In this document: piece by piece, positions 37,871-47,871 of the stretch
Layout: each line of letters begins with the position of its first letter
How positions within the stretch are numbered: the stretch's first letter is position 1
The notes under the pieces: model-generated
Databases searched by the model: none
The model's input: the letters and a program-made list of their open reading frames with translations, nothing else
What the model was told of the DNA's origin: nothing
Assembly (NCBI RefSeq): GCF_030052815.1
Contig: NC_079510.1
Span: 33,495,823-33,559,822, forward strand
DNA length: 64,000 nucleotides
DNA from: Hevea brasiliensis
Lineage: Eukaryota; Streptophyta; Magnoliopsida; Malpighiales; Euphorbiaceae
Reading direction: 5' to 3'
Program-made: the position numbers and the translations under genes

Positions 37871-39274
37871 CTAATCAAACAGATCATCGATCCGAAGAAG
37901 TGGATACTTGTTCTTCACAGTCACCTTGTTCAGCTGTCTATAGTCAATACACAACCTCAAGGACCCATCTTTCTTTCTCACAAATAGAACAGGAGCGCCC
38001 CAGGGTGAAGTGCTCGGACGTATAAAACCCTTGTCCAAAAGCTCATGTAGTTGCTCCTTTGTCTCCTTCAATTCTGCTGGTGCCATCCTATAAGGCGGCA
38101 TTGATATGGGGTTTATACCCGATACAACATCAATGTAAAACTCTATTTCCCTTCCTGGTGGCAACCCTAGAAGCTCCTTAGGGAAGACATCCATGAATTC
38201 TCTAACAACAGGAACATTTTTCATGTTGACACCTTCTACAGATGTATCTCTTACCAATGCCAAATACCCTTGACATCCACGCCTCAACATTTTTCTAGCA
38301 CTAATTGCTAACACCAAATTATATGGAGCCACGCTCCTGTCACCGTCAAAGCTAAACTCTTCCACACCAAGTGTGTGGAAATACACCTTTTTGTTCCTGC
38401 AGTCTAAAGTGGCATAATGAGTTGCCAACCAATCCATTCCCAAGATTACATCGAAATCCATTACTGGTAGAGGAACTAAGTTTGCTAGGAGGATCTTTCC
38501 ATCCACTATTACTGGGCTACTCGAAAAAACCATATCTACATCTATGTTGTCACTAAGCGGGGTAGCTATAGACAAAGGGCATTCTAAAGTTATAGGATTC
38601 CTACCCAATCTCATGGCAAACACTGGGGAGACAAATGAGTGCGTAGTACCTGGATCTATCAAAACACGAGCCTCATAGGAACAGACTAGAAGAATACCTG
38701 CCACAACTGCATTGGAAGCCTGAGCATCCTGGTGGGTCAGGGTGAAAACCCGAGCTTGACCCCTACCTTGGGTGGCGTAACTCGACATCGACTTCCACCT
38801 CCTCATCTGCCTCCAAATCCATGTCCGCCTTGTCCTTGCCCCCTGGCCATCGAATCGATCATCGCCGCTATGCCGAAGCACCAAGATACAACTGACGAGG
38901 AACATTTGCAATGTAACCTCGTGACTTATCTGTGGCTCACTGAACACGGGGCATTCCCTAGCAAAGTGACCTTGTTGGCCACATCTGAAGCATACTCCTG
39001 AACCCATCATAAAAGGTCTTAAATGTCCTCTTCCACACTGTGCACAAGGTGCAAAGGAGGATCTCAACTGCACTCGAATCGTTGTATCCCGAACTATGAC
39101 CACCGCCGATCCGCACTTAGTCCAATCCTCGAGATTTGTGTCTAAAACCACTCTTCTTGTTCCTACTTCTTCCTCTGTAATTACTCTGGCCTCCGCTATC
39201 CGGAGCACCCATGTGGGAAACACCTGAAGAACCCTCTCTAGCTTGATCAACCACCACATCAAAAGATTGATCAT
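37871..39274 (-). pseudogene. Gag zinc knuckle, protease and RT start of the Del/Tekay-like element
   Basis: A 467-codon open stretch. The zinc knuckle [14 protein letters not shown] lies at about 38955-38997. The aspartic protease (about 38610-38680) reads [10 protein letters not shown] where LIDSGATHSF is usual, so the catalytic triad D-S-G is altered to D-P-G, probably inactivating it. The reverse transcriptase start follows ([18 protein letters not shown]; then [20 protein letters not shown] and [20 protein letters not shown]). The frame ends at TAG 37873-37871, exactly where [12 protein letters not shown] would continue, so it is a single nonsense change. Confidence 0.88.
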
Positions 39275-39760
39275 ACATCATGGCCAGGTTTGCATACCTC
39301 CTGTCAAGCCCCTTTAGGAACCTCTTCACCTTCATAGTTTCTGTAGCTACTGCTATAGGGGCATACCTGCTCAGTTCCAAAAATTCTGTAGCATATTTAT
39401 CTACAAACCTGCCATTCTACCTTAAGGCCTCAAAGGCCAACTGCTTTTGATCTCTGAAACTTTCTGGTACAAACCGGTTGATAAACAGTTCCACAAACTG
39501 GGTCCATGACAAACCCTCCATCCGAGGTAATATGTAATCATTCATCCATTGTCTAGGCATAGGCCCCATGACATGCTGTATACACTCTATAAGTCTTCTA
39601 TCACCAATCAGAACTCGCTCCTCGCCTATCTCAGAATCCAAATATCGATAGGTATCATCCGACACATCATAAGTACTGTGCACCAACTTCTTGAAATTGA
39701 TTATCTGCTTGTAAGGTTTCTCTTGGTGCAAGTGGATCACGTTGGGGAGGGTGGACCATA
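39117..39760 (-). pseudogene. Gag capsid region of the Del/Tekay-like element
   Basis: Two segments in the same frame (39740-39417 and 39380-39117) are separated by a TAG at 39419-39417. Recognisable capsid phrases: WMNDYILPRMEGLSWTQF, FINRFVPESFRDQK, LELSRYAPIAVATETMKVKR and FLKGLDRRYANLAM. A frameshift near 39200 leads into the zinc-knuckle frame. The true start (expected above 39800) is not clear. Confidence 0.82.
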
Positions 39761-40204
39761 TACTATGCCATCATATCGATGGTCCTCTACAAACTAGTTA
39801 GAGTAGCTGTCATTAGGTCCATGGGACCCTGTGCCATAAAAGACTAATTCTGAACTGGTGGTAGCTGCTCTTCTACTTGAGTAGCTCTAGGCCTCCTACC
39901 CCGCCTCCTCAAGGCAGGTGCCTCATCCTGTGCCGACACCTCATTAGGCACATCTGGTTCTGGTGTAGTGGCAGCTCTTCTGCTTCTACGCATTTTCCTG
40001 AAATTCAGCAGCATTAGCCCACAAAATTCAAAACAACATGTTACATAGCTCTATAGACTCATATTTATACATAATTGTATGAAGCAGAAATTAGAAGCAA
40101 AGATGACAATTCAAGACGAATGTGGACCCTATTTTCTGCATATGACTCCTAGTAGACTTTTCCCAACACTTTAGACAATTATTCCCTATGAATCTGGAGC
40201 CTAA

Positions 40205-40216
40205 GCTCTGATACCA
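40205..40216 (-). promoter_or_regulatory. Primer binding site (initiator tRNA-Met) of the Del/Tekay-like element
   Basis: TGGTATCAGAGC on the minus strand, four bases after the 5' LTR end at 40221. Complementary to the 3' end of plant initiator methionine tRNA. Confidence 0.9.
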
Positions 40217-40220
40217 CATT

Positions 40221-42851
40221 TGTCACTACCTAACCTATGAGCCAGACCGACACTAGGACCTGGGCTAGCCTAAAGCCCCCGAGGCCCGTAGTAAGCCTAA
40301 CTATTCTTTAACCCAACTTTAAGGCCCATTTGGGCCCAATTTCAAGAATTCAACCGGACAGAGTCCAACCATAAAGTGGACCTTTCAACGGAGAGTTTTT
40401 GACTCACCCGACCTGTAAAAACAATATATAATCAATTGGGGAGCTCAACTCACCCTCCGCATACTCAAATGTCATAAAAATAAATGGGAGCTTAGCTCCC
40501 TCATCCAGTCCATCAAACATGCATATAATAATATGTTTACAGGTCCAACATGATAATTATATTACAGACCCAAATCAAATAAATACTTATAACACATGCA
40601 AAAATTCTAGGAGCTAATAAAATTACACAAACATTAATAAACAACTTGCGAAGGAGAAAAGTAGTAGATTAACCACAACAAAATCTTCTTGTAGCCTGAA
40701 AAATAATGAACAGGAGTGAGCGTTCGACTCAGAGAGTAAAATATCAATTTTAACCATAATCTCTATAACTATCTAAAGCTAATGCACCCTGCAGAGTGAA
40801 ATGCAACATCAGCAATATTTTCATATCATAACAGCAAAAAGGTAATTTGGAGCACTCACACACCCAGTAATGTCAAATCATAAATATATGGGAGTTGATC
40901 CCCTATACAGCTCTCTTAAATCTAGCCTGTGCCAGTGAAGAACTCAAGCTGAACTTTCGCTTAATAAACCAAATTGGGGTCCCAGCGAAGAACTCAAGCC
41001 GTGTCTACCTTGAAGGACCGGGTCCCAGCGAAGATCTCAAGCTGTGTCTACCCGTCCTGTCCATAGCCAACACTATACCACATGCACACCAACGCGCGCG
41101 CACTACTCCAAATTACCACAACAACATCCATGGCACTTTAATAGTTGTGAATGCAACATAAAACGTGCCTAGAGTTTAACTACATAGACATATACATATA
41201 AGTGATGCATGGGCATGCTTGAACATATAATAATATCGAAATTACAATTAAAATTAATATTTTACTCACAGACTTGACAACAGTCACTGTGGCGGCTGGG
41301 CGGAGGAAGAAGGCTGTCCCGACTCACTTGATAATTTTATTATAATCATTTAATAAATTTGACTCAATACAAACTAAGAAAAAAACCAAAGACATCCTAA
41401 GTCGTACCGAAAATCCGGCAGAGTCTCCCCTATACCTAGGACCTACCCAACCTGCAAAAAGGCTAAAAACACACTTCTATATTTGCATACCATATACCCA
41501 CAACTCAATCATATCACACAGCCCCTCTTGGGCCCATCCAAACAGTCATCAATCACACGATATAAAATTACGGTTTAGTCCTTATAATTGTCCATTTTTG
41601 CAAAAACTAACCAAATAAACTCTAAAAATTATAAAACTTTGCCTCACAGTCCTTAGCAATATTACTAGGCTAATGTAAAAAGAATCATAATTTTCTGAGC
41701 TACCACGAATATTTATGGATTTTTAATCCCATTTAAGCACTAAAAAATTACGAAAAAGAAAGGTTCAGGTTTACCTATGCTGATTCTAACTCGAAACGCG
41801 CTTTAACGCTTGACAACAAGTGGGTAGCCAAAATCTCGATCTAATTCCAAGACTTTTTCAGAGTTTGGCCTGTCTGGCCGAAATTCATAGACTGACAATC
41901 ACAAATTTCTGTGAAATGAAGGTAAATACACGAATACAACAAAACTAGAGATAGTATAAAATTTTTATGAAATTTTCTAAGCTCATTTAGTGCTCGAAAA
42001 AATACTACGGTTTCAGAGGACCCACCAAAAAATGGTGTCGAAAAATTTTGAAATTTATATTGCCGCGAAGCTCTCGACGAGTGGAGTGCTCTGGTACTCT
42101 CGGTTTTCTCGCCGGGTTCACGGTTTGCAAGAAATCTAGCCCAAAAATCATAATGGGCTAAAACTTCCTAGACAAAAATTAAACAAACCGATCAATGGAT
42201 TTTGGTGTTCTTAGTGTCTATGGAAAGCTCTCAAGGTGTAGATATTGTTTGACACAAGATCTGGCCCAATCGGTGGCCAAATAGGCCGGATTTCGGTTGG
42301 GAAGTCGAAATGGCGCGTGTGCATCGGGTGATCTTCGCGTGCGTTTTTCGGCCGCTTGGAGTGTTGGCCGACCGTGGGGAGGTGGTGAGGCAGGGGGCCG
42401 GGAAGGTGGGGTGGCTAGGGAGGTGGCGGCACGACCTGGGGGTGAGGGAGGAGAGAGAAAACGGGAAGGGAAGGGGAGAGGTCGGGCGCGCGAGGGAGAA
42501 GAAGGAAGAAAAAGAAAAGGGCCGGTCCGATCCATTCCGATTTGATTCGGCCGGTTCGATGGAGGATACAAAATTTTGAATTTTTTTACTCTGCCTTGGG
42601 ATCGAAAATAAGGCCCAAAAATTTCGAAAAAATTCTAGAAAACTCAAAAATTTGTAGACTCCAAATATATTTTTAGTTTTGCCACGTAGTCTTTAAATTA
42701 ATTTTTAAAAATATCAAAGTTTTATATTTTCGGGAAATCAAACCCGATTTCGAAAATCTAAAAAATTTCAAATAATTTTCTAAAATTTTTAAAAATTAAA
42801 ATATTAATATTACTCACAAAATAATAAATTTTAAAAATTTGGGGTGTTACA
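40221..42851 (-). repeat. 5' LTR of the Del/Tekay-like element
   Basis: 2,631 bp, TGTAACACCCC at 42851 to TAGTGACA at 40221 in element orientation. It aligns by eye along its length with the 3' LTR, with scattered substitutions and short indels, and with a diverged CpG-rich block at about 42290-42530. Confidence 0.92.
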
Positions 42852-42856
42852 AATTA

Positions 42857-43230
42857 CACCTGTTCACTTATACCTTTTACAACAGATACAACCGTCTACT
42901 TTGTATCTCTTAGAATAATTATATTTGTTCACTTATATCTCTTAGAACATATACAACCGTTCACTTTGTATCTTTTAGAACAATTATATTTATTCACTTA
43001 TGCCTCTTAGAACATATACAACCGTTCATTTATACATCTTAGAACAGATATAACCATTCACTTATACCTCTTAGAACAGATACAACCATTCACTTTGTAT
43101 CTCTTAGAATAATTATATTTGTTCACTTATACGTTTTACAACAGATACAACCGTTCACTTTTTATCTCTTAGAACAATTATATCTGTTCACTTATACCTT
43201 TTAAAACAAATATAACTATCGGTAATAAAT
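42857..43230. repeat. Minisatellite of about 30-65 bp units at the gypsy insertion site
   Basis: Variant repeats built from GTTCACTTATACC, TCTTAGAACA, GATACAACCGTTCACTT and TTAGAATAATTATATTTG. Related units occur on the other side of the gypsy element (about 32575-32636), so it inserted inside this array. Confidence 0.85.
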
Positions 43231-43339
43231 AGTTCATTTTAATGCCTTTTAATGAACAGACATAACTCTTTCAAAATGAGACAAGTTTTATTGTCCCTAA
43301 TATTTTTAACAATATCCCCACCTAATTAGTGATAGACAC

Positions 43340-43995
43340 AATTAATATGAATTAGGATTTATGCATATAAAATTATTTTTCGACTTATGCATATAAATCT
43401 TATTACCTTCTTTATCACATTCACCATGAGCTTTAGCATCATAATACAACCTTATATTTCTTCTAATTATAAGCATGTCATCAATATAAAACAAATTATC
43501 ACATAAAAAACTTTTTAATGTGTAAGTATTTCTGAATCTGTTTAAGAGAAAAGTCGTATGTGGCATACAGTAATTTCTTCCTATAATCATTCAAACTAGA
43601 AGTATGATGTGCTATTATTCCTCCTAATTGCAATGATTTAGGAACTACCACTTTCAAATCCTTAAACTTTGAAACAAAGATATGCAACTCATGGACTTAT
43701 CCATAACAGGCATATTATCATGTATTTAGAATTCAAAATATTTCATAATGAGAAATTTATCCATACCTTTTTTTTCTGTATTATATTCTAATTCTAACAA
43801 ATTCCATATTTCCTTTGGAGACTTGACAGAGGTAAACAAATCTTATAATATATCTAATGAGTTATTGAGAATATGACCTCTGTATGGCAATTCGTCTTCT
43901 TTTCTTGATCTGCTTTTACCTTCTCAAAGGAACATAATTTGTTCCTTAAAATGATCAAGTTTCACGAACTCTTGATTCATCATGAAAATAGCCTT
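43340..43995 (-). pseudogene. Copia gag remnant
   Basis: Minus strand from about 43992: QEFVKLDHFKEQIMFL, then SPKEIWNLLELEYNTEKKG, then NMPVMDKSMS, then from 43687 KDLKVVVPKSLQLGGIIAHH and SSLNDYRKKLLYATYDFSLK, the plant copia gag pattern (UBN2 type). A blurred zinc-knuckle region follows near 43400-43480 (YYDAKAHGECDKEGNK). Several stops. It lies just inside the LTR at 44025, where gag of the outer copia belongs. Confidence 0.8.
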
Positions 43996-44024
43996 AGACT
44001 CTATTGCGATTAATACCTTAAAAT

Positions 44025-44657
44025 TGTTGAGGCAGTGGGTGTAGAATAGGCTTTGAGGTATGATGAATCACTATCTTTAAGGTATTAATTGCCCCCACTA
44101 GATTGTTGTAAGGTTATGGCAATATACCTCCAGGATACAACAAAGCCCAAATCACAGACAAAGAACTCCTCAAGATTTCTTAAGAACTCTTTTTATACGA
44201 ACCGAATTTAGAGAGACTAGAAGAAAAGAAGCAGAAGTAGTATATTTCTGGATTGAAAAACTCATCCATATTTATAAAGAATGAAAAGTCATGGAACTTT
44301 TACTAGATAGACACATCTGTCTATCTCCAATAGATACAACTGTTTGTGTAATAGACATGTCTGTTTATTAATAGACATCTATACAAATAGTTGTGACTTT
44401 TTGTATAAAATAGATATGTCTGTTTATTAACATATACCTATACAAATAGCTGTTACTGTTTTTATAGCATAGACATATCTGTTTATGAACAGATAGCTAT
44501 ACAAACAGTTGTGACTGTTTGTATAGAATTGACATGTCTTGTTTATTAATAAATACATCTACTTGTTAATAAATACATCTGTTTGTAATTTATTTACGAA
44601 AATTGCAATAAGATAATTATTTTATTTCACACATATATGTGCCAAGTGCCATAATAG

Positions 44658-44693
<36 letters not shown>

Positions 44694-44794
44694 CTATACA
44701 TATTTCAATTTTGTCATTTCTTCACTTTCTTATATTTTAACAATATAAGAATTCTTTCTCTCTATATTGTCTAACATACAAGCTATTTATAACA
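44025..44794 (-). repeat. Copia LTR (5' LTR in element orientation)
   Basis: 770 bp, partner of 29946-30738, with the same termini and the same internal TGTTTATTAATAGA-type repeats. It contains an expanded (TA)n at 44661-44690 that is short in the other LTR. Just inside it the minus strand reads AAGGTATTAATCGCA, a decayed form of the TGGTATCAGAGC primer site. Confidence 0.85.
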
Positions 44795-46585
44795 CAAGAT
44801 GTACTCTCTAACTTTTGACGCTACTTGCACTGCTAGAGGTATTCTCAGCTGTGGACTTACTCACATGGCCATCACTCCTCTTGACCTGGTCAAATGTAAT
44901 ATACAGGTATCATTTCCTTAGATCTGTGCTCATGTTTACTTTATTTTGGTGTTTTTAGTGGTCGATTAGAACTACATTTAGGTTTGATGCTTTATGCAGC
45001 TTGATTTTAATCGTTTTAGCATTTGATCTCTATTCGTTTATTTTTAGTGTTTGGTGACTCTTTTTGAGATTAAGTTATCGTTGATGCTTGATTCGATCAC
45101 GTTGTTGTCGGATTGGTATTTTAATGCTTTCTAAGCCTTAATCGTATGGTGTAGTTTTCCTTTTATTTTCATTGTTGTGGTTTTATACGTTTAGAAATTG
45201 AAGAAGTACTAGATCTCTCTTCTATTTTCTTAACATATATTATAGATTTGTCAAGAGATCTGTTTGTAGATTTTTTTTTTCAGCTTTGGAAATGATTTTT
45301 TTTTTTCTTTCAGTGTTCTACTTATATTATGCTATTGACAGTTTTATGGTGTTGTTTTCCTCTAATAGTTTGTCTATGCAAAGTATTCCTCTAGGTTCTA
45401 CCCTATATTTTTCATCTCTCGCCAAATTACATCTATAATTATGCGTGGGCTACTATATTGTTCATATTATCTTAGGAGGACTTTACATTCTTTTGTACCC
45501 TTTTTTTTTCTATAGTTATCATCACTACTCCGGTCTTCCTCATTTAGGTGTCAGAATGTTGATTTGCCAATGATAAGGAAGGAGAGAGACTATGTTTTAT
45601 CTAGCTAAAAGAGAGGAATTTTTTTTTTCCATAAAATTCTAGTTTGCAATGTACACATCAGCCTCTCGTCTGAGAGACCATCGGAAAACGATGTGAAAGA
45701 CTTTATATAGAGCTAAATTAAAGTTACAAGATTTTTATGATACAAATTTAAGTTTAAGGACATTACTAAAATAACCATCAAACGGTGGTGAAATTTAGCT
45801 GAAATTAAATTTTCAATATAATTATTACAAGCAAATACTAATCAATATGATACGAAAAAAAAAAAAGTCTTTACTGTACTGTTACCACTGCAATTATTTT
45901 ATAAAGAAAGTATGAAACTGCAGTTATTTTATTCTTTGAAATAAAATGTGGATGGGTTCAATATTTTGGATACCTTCTACCTAATCATATACAACATGAA
46001 GCTTAAACTAATCTATATAAATCTCTATTTCTTTAAATATTATCAATAATTTCTTGCATATTAACTAATTAATTTTATGAGATTAAATATTCTTTTATTC
46101 ACACTTTACTATTTTGTTTCAAATTTTTATCGTGATTAATTTTATACGTATGATCTCGCATGTGTACCTTCTTAATTTATTTTAGACGGAGGTTATAAAT
46201 GATTCCCAACAACATACGTTACAATGTTTTCACAAAATTATTGTGATATTATTAAGAGATGTGTTGTCCCATGTACGTATTCTATGTGAAAAAAAGAAGT
46301 TTAATGTGTAGTGCTTCTCTCTCTTATAATTTTTATGACAAATATAAAATTCTTAAACTTAAAATTCTTTATTATGGGTCCCTTTACAATAATTTGCCTT
46401 GAATTTAATTGTAGAGTCAAATACAATAAATAAGATGCTTTCATCATATTATTCATAATTGAAAAATGAAAAGTACAATATAATATCATTATATATGGAT
46501 TAAGATCCCTTCATATTTGGTAATTAAACATGACCACGTGAATTAATTGCTCTTTGATTATTCCATGTAAAACAAAGATTATGGT

Positions 46586-47519
46586 TGATTAATTAGGTAG
46601 AGAGCATGGATGCCATCAATATCATCTTGGGTTAGTTTCCTTTGATAGTCCCTATTGGAATTATTGAATACATAATGGCATTTGAATCCTGACTGTGTGC
46701 AAGCCCAAGAAGATGACCAATTTCATGAGCAGCCACAGATTCCAAGTCAAATTGGTTCATGTTGGGATTGTTACTCCAATCCTCATCCGCATCATAATGG
46801 AATCTTCCATCTTGGGGATAAAATGCATGAGCCAGCACCGTTCCTAGCGGCCCATCAAAAGCAAGTCCATCTCCATGATCACGTCTGTAAAAACCGATTA
46901 CAATATCAGCTTTGGAACCTGTAGGTGCTTCCTGAAAAGTGAATTGGGAAACACTTGCCCATCTTTGAAACGCTCGCGAGCAAGCAGACCTCATGTCTGC
47001 CTCATTTGGGTTTTGATCTCCAAAGCGAAACGTGTAGGTGAGTTTATACTTAGAAGATGGCCATCTTGGCATTCCCTTGGGAAAATCATAGTGTGAAACC
47101 ATGTGAAACATTTTCGACTTGTGGTGGCTGTTGCTGGTTGGTTTTGATAAGGATGTGAGATTGGTGACATCGGGTACTCCACATCGTGGGATCATCATGT
47201 TCTTGATGGTAGCAGAATCTAGACTCCCAGTGACCTTTAGCTTGTAAAATTTTTGGTAAGTTTTGAGTGCAGACTCCAAAAGGTTATCGAAATCGTCAGT
47301 TAGATTATTGGTATCATCACTTGGGTAGTATCCAAATTTCCTGAGGTTCTTCTTGACCTCATTAAGGCTAACAACATTTTGGCCCTTTTGGACTTCCTTT
47401 AGGCTTCGAAGAAATTTTAGAGTTTTCCCCTCATGACCTTCAGACTGAGCTATAAAGAGCTGGATTGAAAAGAGCAGTAGGAGGAAGGTTGCAATAAGAT
47501 AGGAAAATTTGGGAGCCAT
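46586..47519 (-). CDS. Matrix metalloproteinase (matrixin), copy B, C-terminal frameshift
   Basis: Plant MMP, an extracellular zinc endopeptidase made as an inactive precursor. The open frame gives 295 residues (47519 to 46632). Signal peptide about 8-24; peptidoglycan-binding-like prodomain about 33-105; cysteine switch PRCGVPD 111-117 with C113 expected to bind the catalytic zinc; structural-zinc ligands in DHGDG (H215), AHAF (H231) and FHYD (H241); catalytic HEIGHLLGLAH 265-275 with E266; Met-turn AIMY with M283. The frame then ends TIKGN. A one-base loss in an A-run (near 46636) removes the last 17 or so residues that copy A keeps (RELTQDDIDGIHALYPN); the matching DNA runs on to about 46586. 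No GPI-anchor tail is present. It could be active but lacks part of the last helix. Intronless. Confidence 0.88.
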
Positions 47520-47587
47520 TGCTACTGTTCTTTTAGTAACGAATGGCTTAATCTCTTGGTACGGTGGTTCATGTAAGTGTTTTGTCG

Positions 47588-47597
47588 CTATTTATAG
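47588..47597 (-). promoter_or_regulatory. TATA box of MMP copy B
   Basis: CTATAAATAG on the minus strand, about 70 bases upstream of the ATG at 47519, conserved with copy A. Confidence 0.6.
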
Positions 47598-47818
47598 ACA
47601 AACTTACTATATAGCTCAAGGATACATGCCTGTGTTTCATGCTAGGGTTCAACTTATTTTGTTGTCTTATTTTAATGTTTTCTTGTCAGTTCATTTACAG
47701 CTTTTCATAGTGAGAAATACAAATACAAGAGTTTCACATACTTTGTATATGTACTTTGCATGTGTACTTTGCATGAGTTTTGTACATATAATATAAAATA
47801 ACTTATCTACTTCATTTT

Positions 47819-47822
<4 letters not shown>

Positions 47823-47868
<46 letters not shown>
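47823..47868. repeat. (TA)n microsatellite
   Basis: About 23 TA repeats. The matching place in unit A (about 25765-25775) has only a few. Confidence 0.95.

Positions 47869-47871
<3 letters not shown>

Larger units (their letters stand above)
32637..42851 (-). mobile_element. Del/Tekay-like Ty3/gypsy chromovirus, full length with target duplication
   Basis: 10.2 kb in minus orientation: 5' LTR 40221-42851, primer site 40205-40216, gag-pol to 35509, purine tract 35250-35262, 3' LTR 32637-35249. Perfect AATTA duplications flank it (32632-32636 and 42852-42856), and the host sequence is continuous across the site (a TTAGAATAATTA-containing minisatellite). The coding region carries several stops and frameshifts, so it is not autonomous. 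Long LTRs (2.6 kb), a methionine-tRNA primer site and the integrase C-terminal layout fit the Del/Tekay branch of chromoviruses. Confidence 0.93.
32393..43311 (-). repeat. Second copia-type LTR, split by the gypsy element
   Basis: Joining 43311-42852 to 32636-32393 on the minus strand gives a segment of about 700 bp. It opens TGTTAAAAATATTAGGG directly after a purine tract (CTAATTAGGTGGGGAT, about 43314-43329) and closes CTAACTGTAACA at 32393. This is LTR-like in both termini and length, and it differs in sequence from the 29946/44025 LTRs. Its 5-bp flanks do not match. It may be a rearranged or recombinant 3' LTR within the outer copia. Confidence 0.42.
29946..44794 (-). mobile_element. Ty1/copia retrotransposon nested in phosphate-carrier exon A
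   Basis: Two direct LTRs (29946-30738 and 44025-44794) open TGTTGAGGCAGTGGG on the plus strand and end TATTTATAACA. The coding direction is minus, with gag near the high-coordinate LTR and RNase H near the low one. The flanks are CCAGA (29941-29945) and CAAGA (44795-44799), a 5-bp target duplication with one mismatch. Removing element and duplication restores the phosphate-carrier frame, which confirms the boundaries. Protease, integrase and most of the reverse transcriptase are missing; another LTR and a gypsy element lie in the middle. Confidence 0.88.
29750..44906 (+). pseudogene. Mitochondrial phosphate carrier exon 1, copy A, split by copia
   Basis: The host protein imports phosphate across the inner mitochondrial membrane. 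The exon fragment starts at ATG 29750 (MALSNSSRQSLIPSFLYSSS, a serine-rich N-terminus of the plant type) and runs to PGKIQ at 29945. There a copia element is inserted. Reading resumes at 44800 in the same frame with YSLTF, CTARGILSCGLTHM and AITPLDLVKCNIQ, the conserved first carrier segment including the PLDLVKCN signature. It ends at an intact GT donor (44907). Intron-like DNA follows to about 45620, with no exon 2. It is a captured fragment, not a working gene. The family assignment is from recognition of the carrier signature. Confidence 0.82.
29516..45797. mobile_element. Pack-MULE-like long-TIR element A with captured phosphate-carrier exon
   Basis: The left terminal repeat (about 29516-29690; TATCCTTGAACTTTGATAGT, AGTAATGTCCTTGAACTTTA, ACATAAAGTCCTT) is matched in inverted orientation by the right one (about 45632-45797). 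Together they enclose exon 1 and part of intron 1 of a host gene. The arms are about 165 bp and clearly related, with moderate divergence. Long TIRs plus a captured host-gene fragment are the hallmark of Pack-MULEs. No transposase is inside and no 9-11-bp target duplication was found, partly because the right end coincides with the tandem-unit boundary. The copia element 29946-44794 splits this copy. Confidence 0.7.
23767..45813. repeat. Tandem unit A of the MMP array (enlarged by nested retroelements)
   Basis: Starts at CAATATAATTATTACAAGCA and ends where the same sequence reopens as unit B at 45814. Without the copia insertion (29946-44794 plus one copy of its target duplication) the unit is about 7.2 kb. 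Order: MMP pseudogene, AT-rich spacer, LINE fragment, long-TIR element with a phosphate-carrier exon. The same order and long stretches of matching non-coding DNA appear in unit B. Confidence 0.88.

Noticed and set aside
42218..42647. Overlapping frames rich in Pro, Arg and Ser on both strands
   Set aside because: These come from the CpG-rich block of the gypsy LTR. GC-rich DNA has few stops, and the equivalents in the other LTRs (34560-34976, 51089-51549) are not conserved in frame.
42857..43230. Regularly spaced repeats resembling a CRISPR array
   Set aside because: The repeats are imperfect and contiguous without unique spacers, and the context is a plant retroelement LTR. It is a minisatellite.
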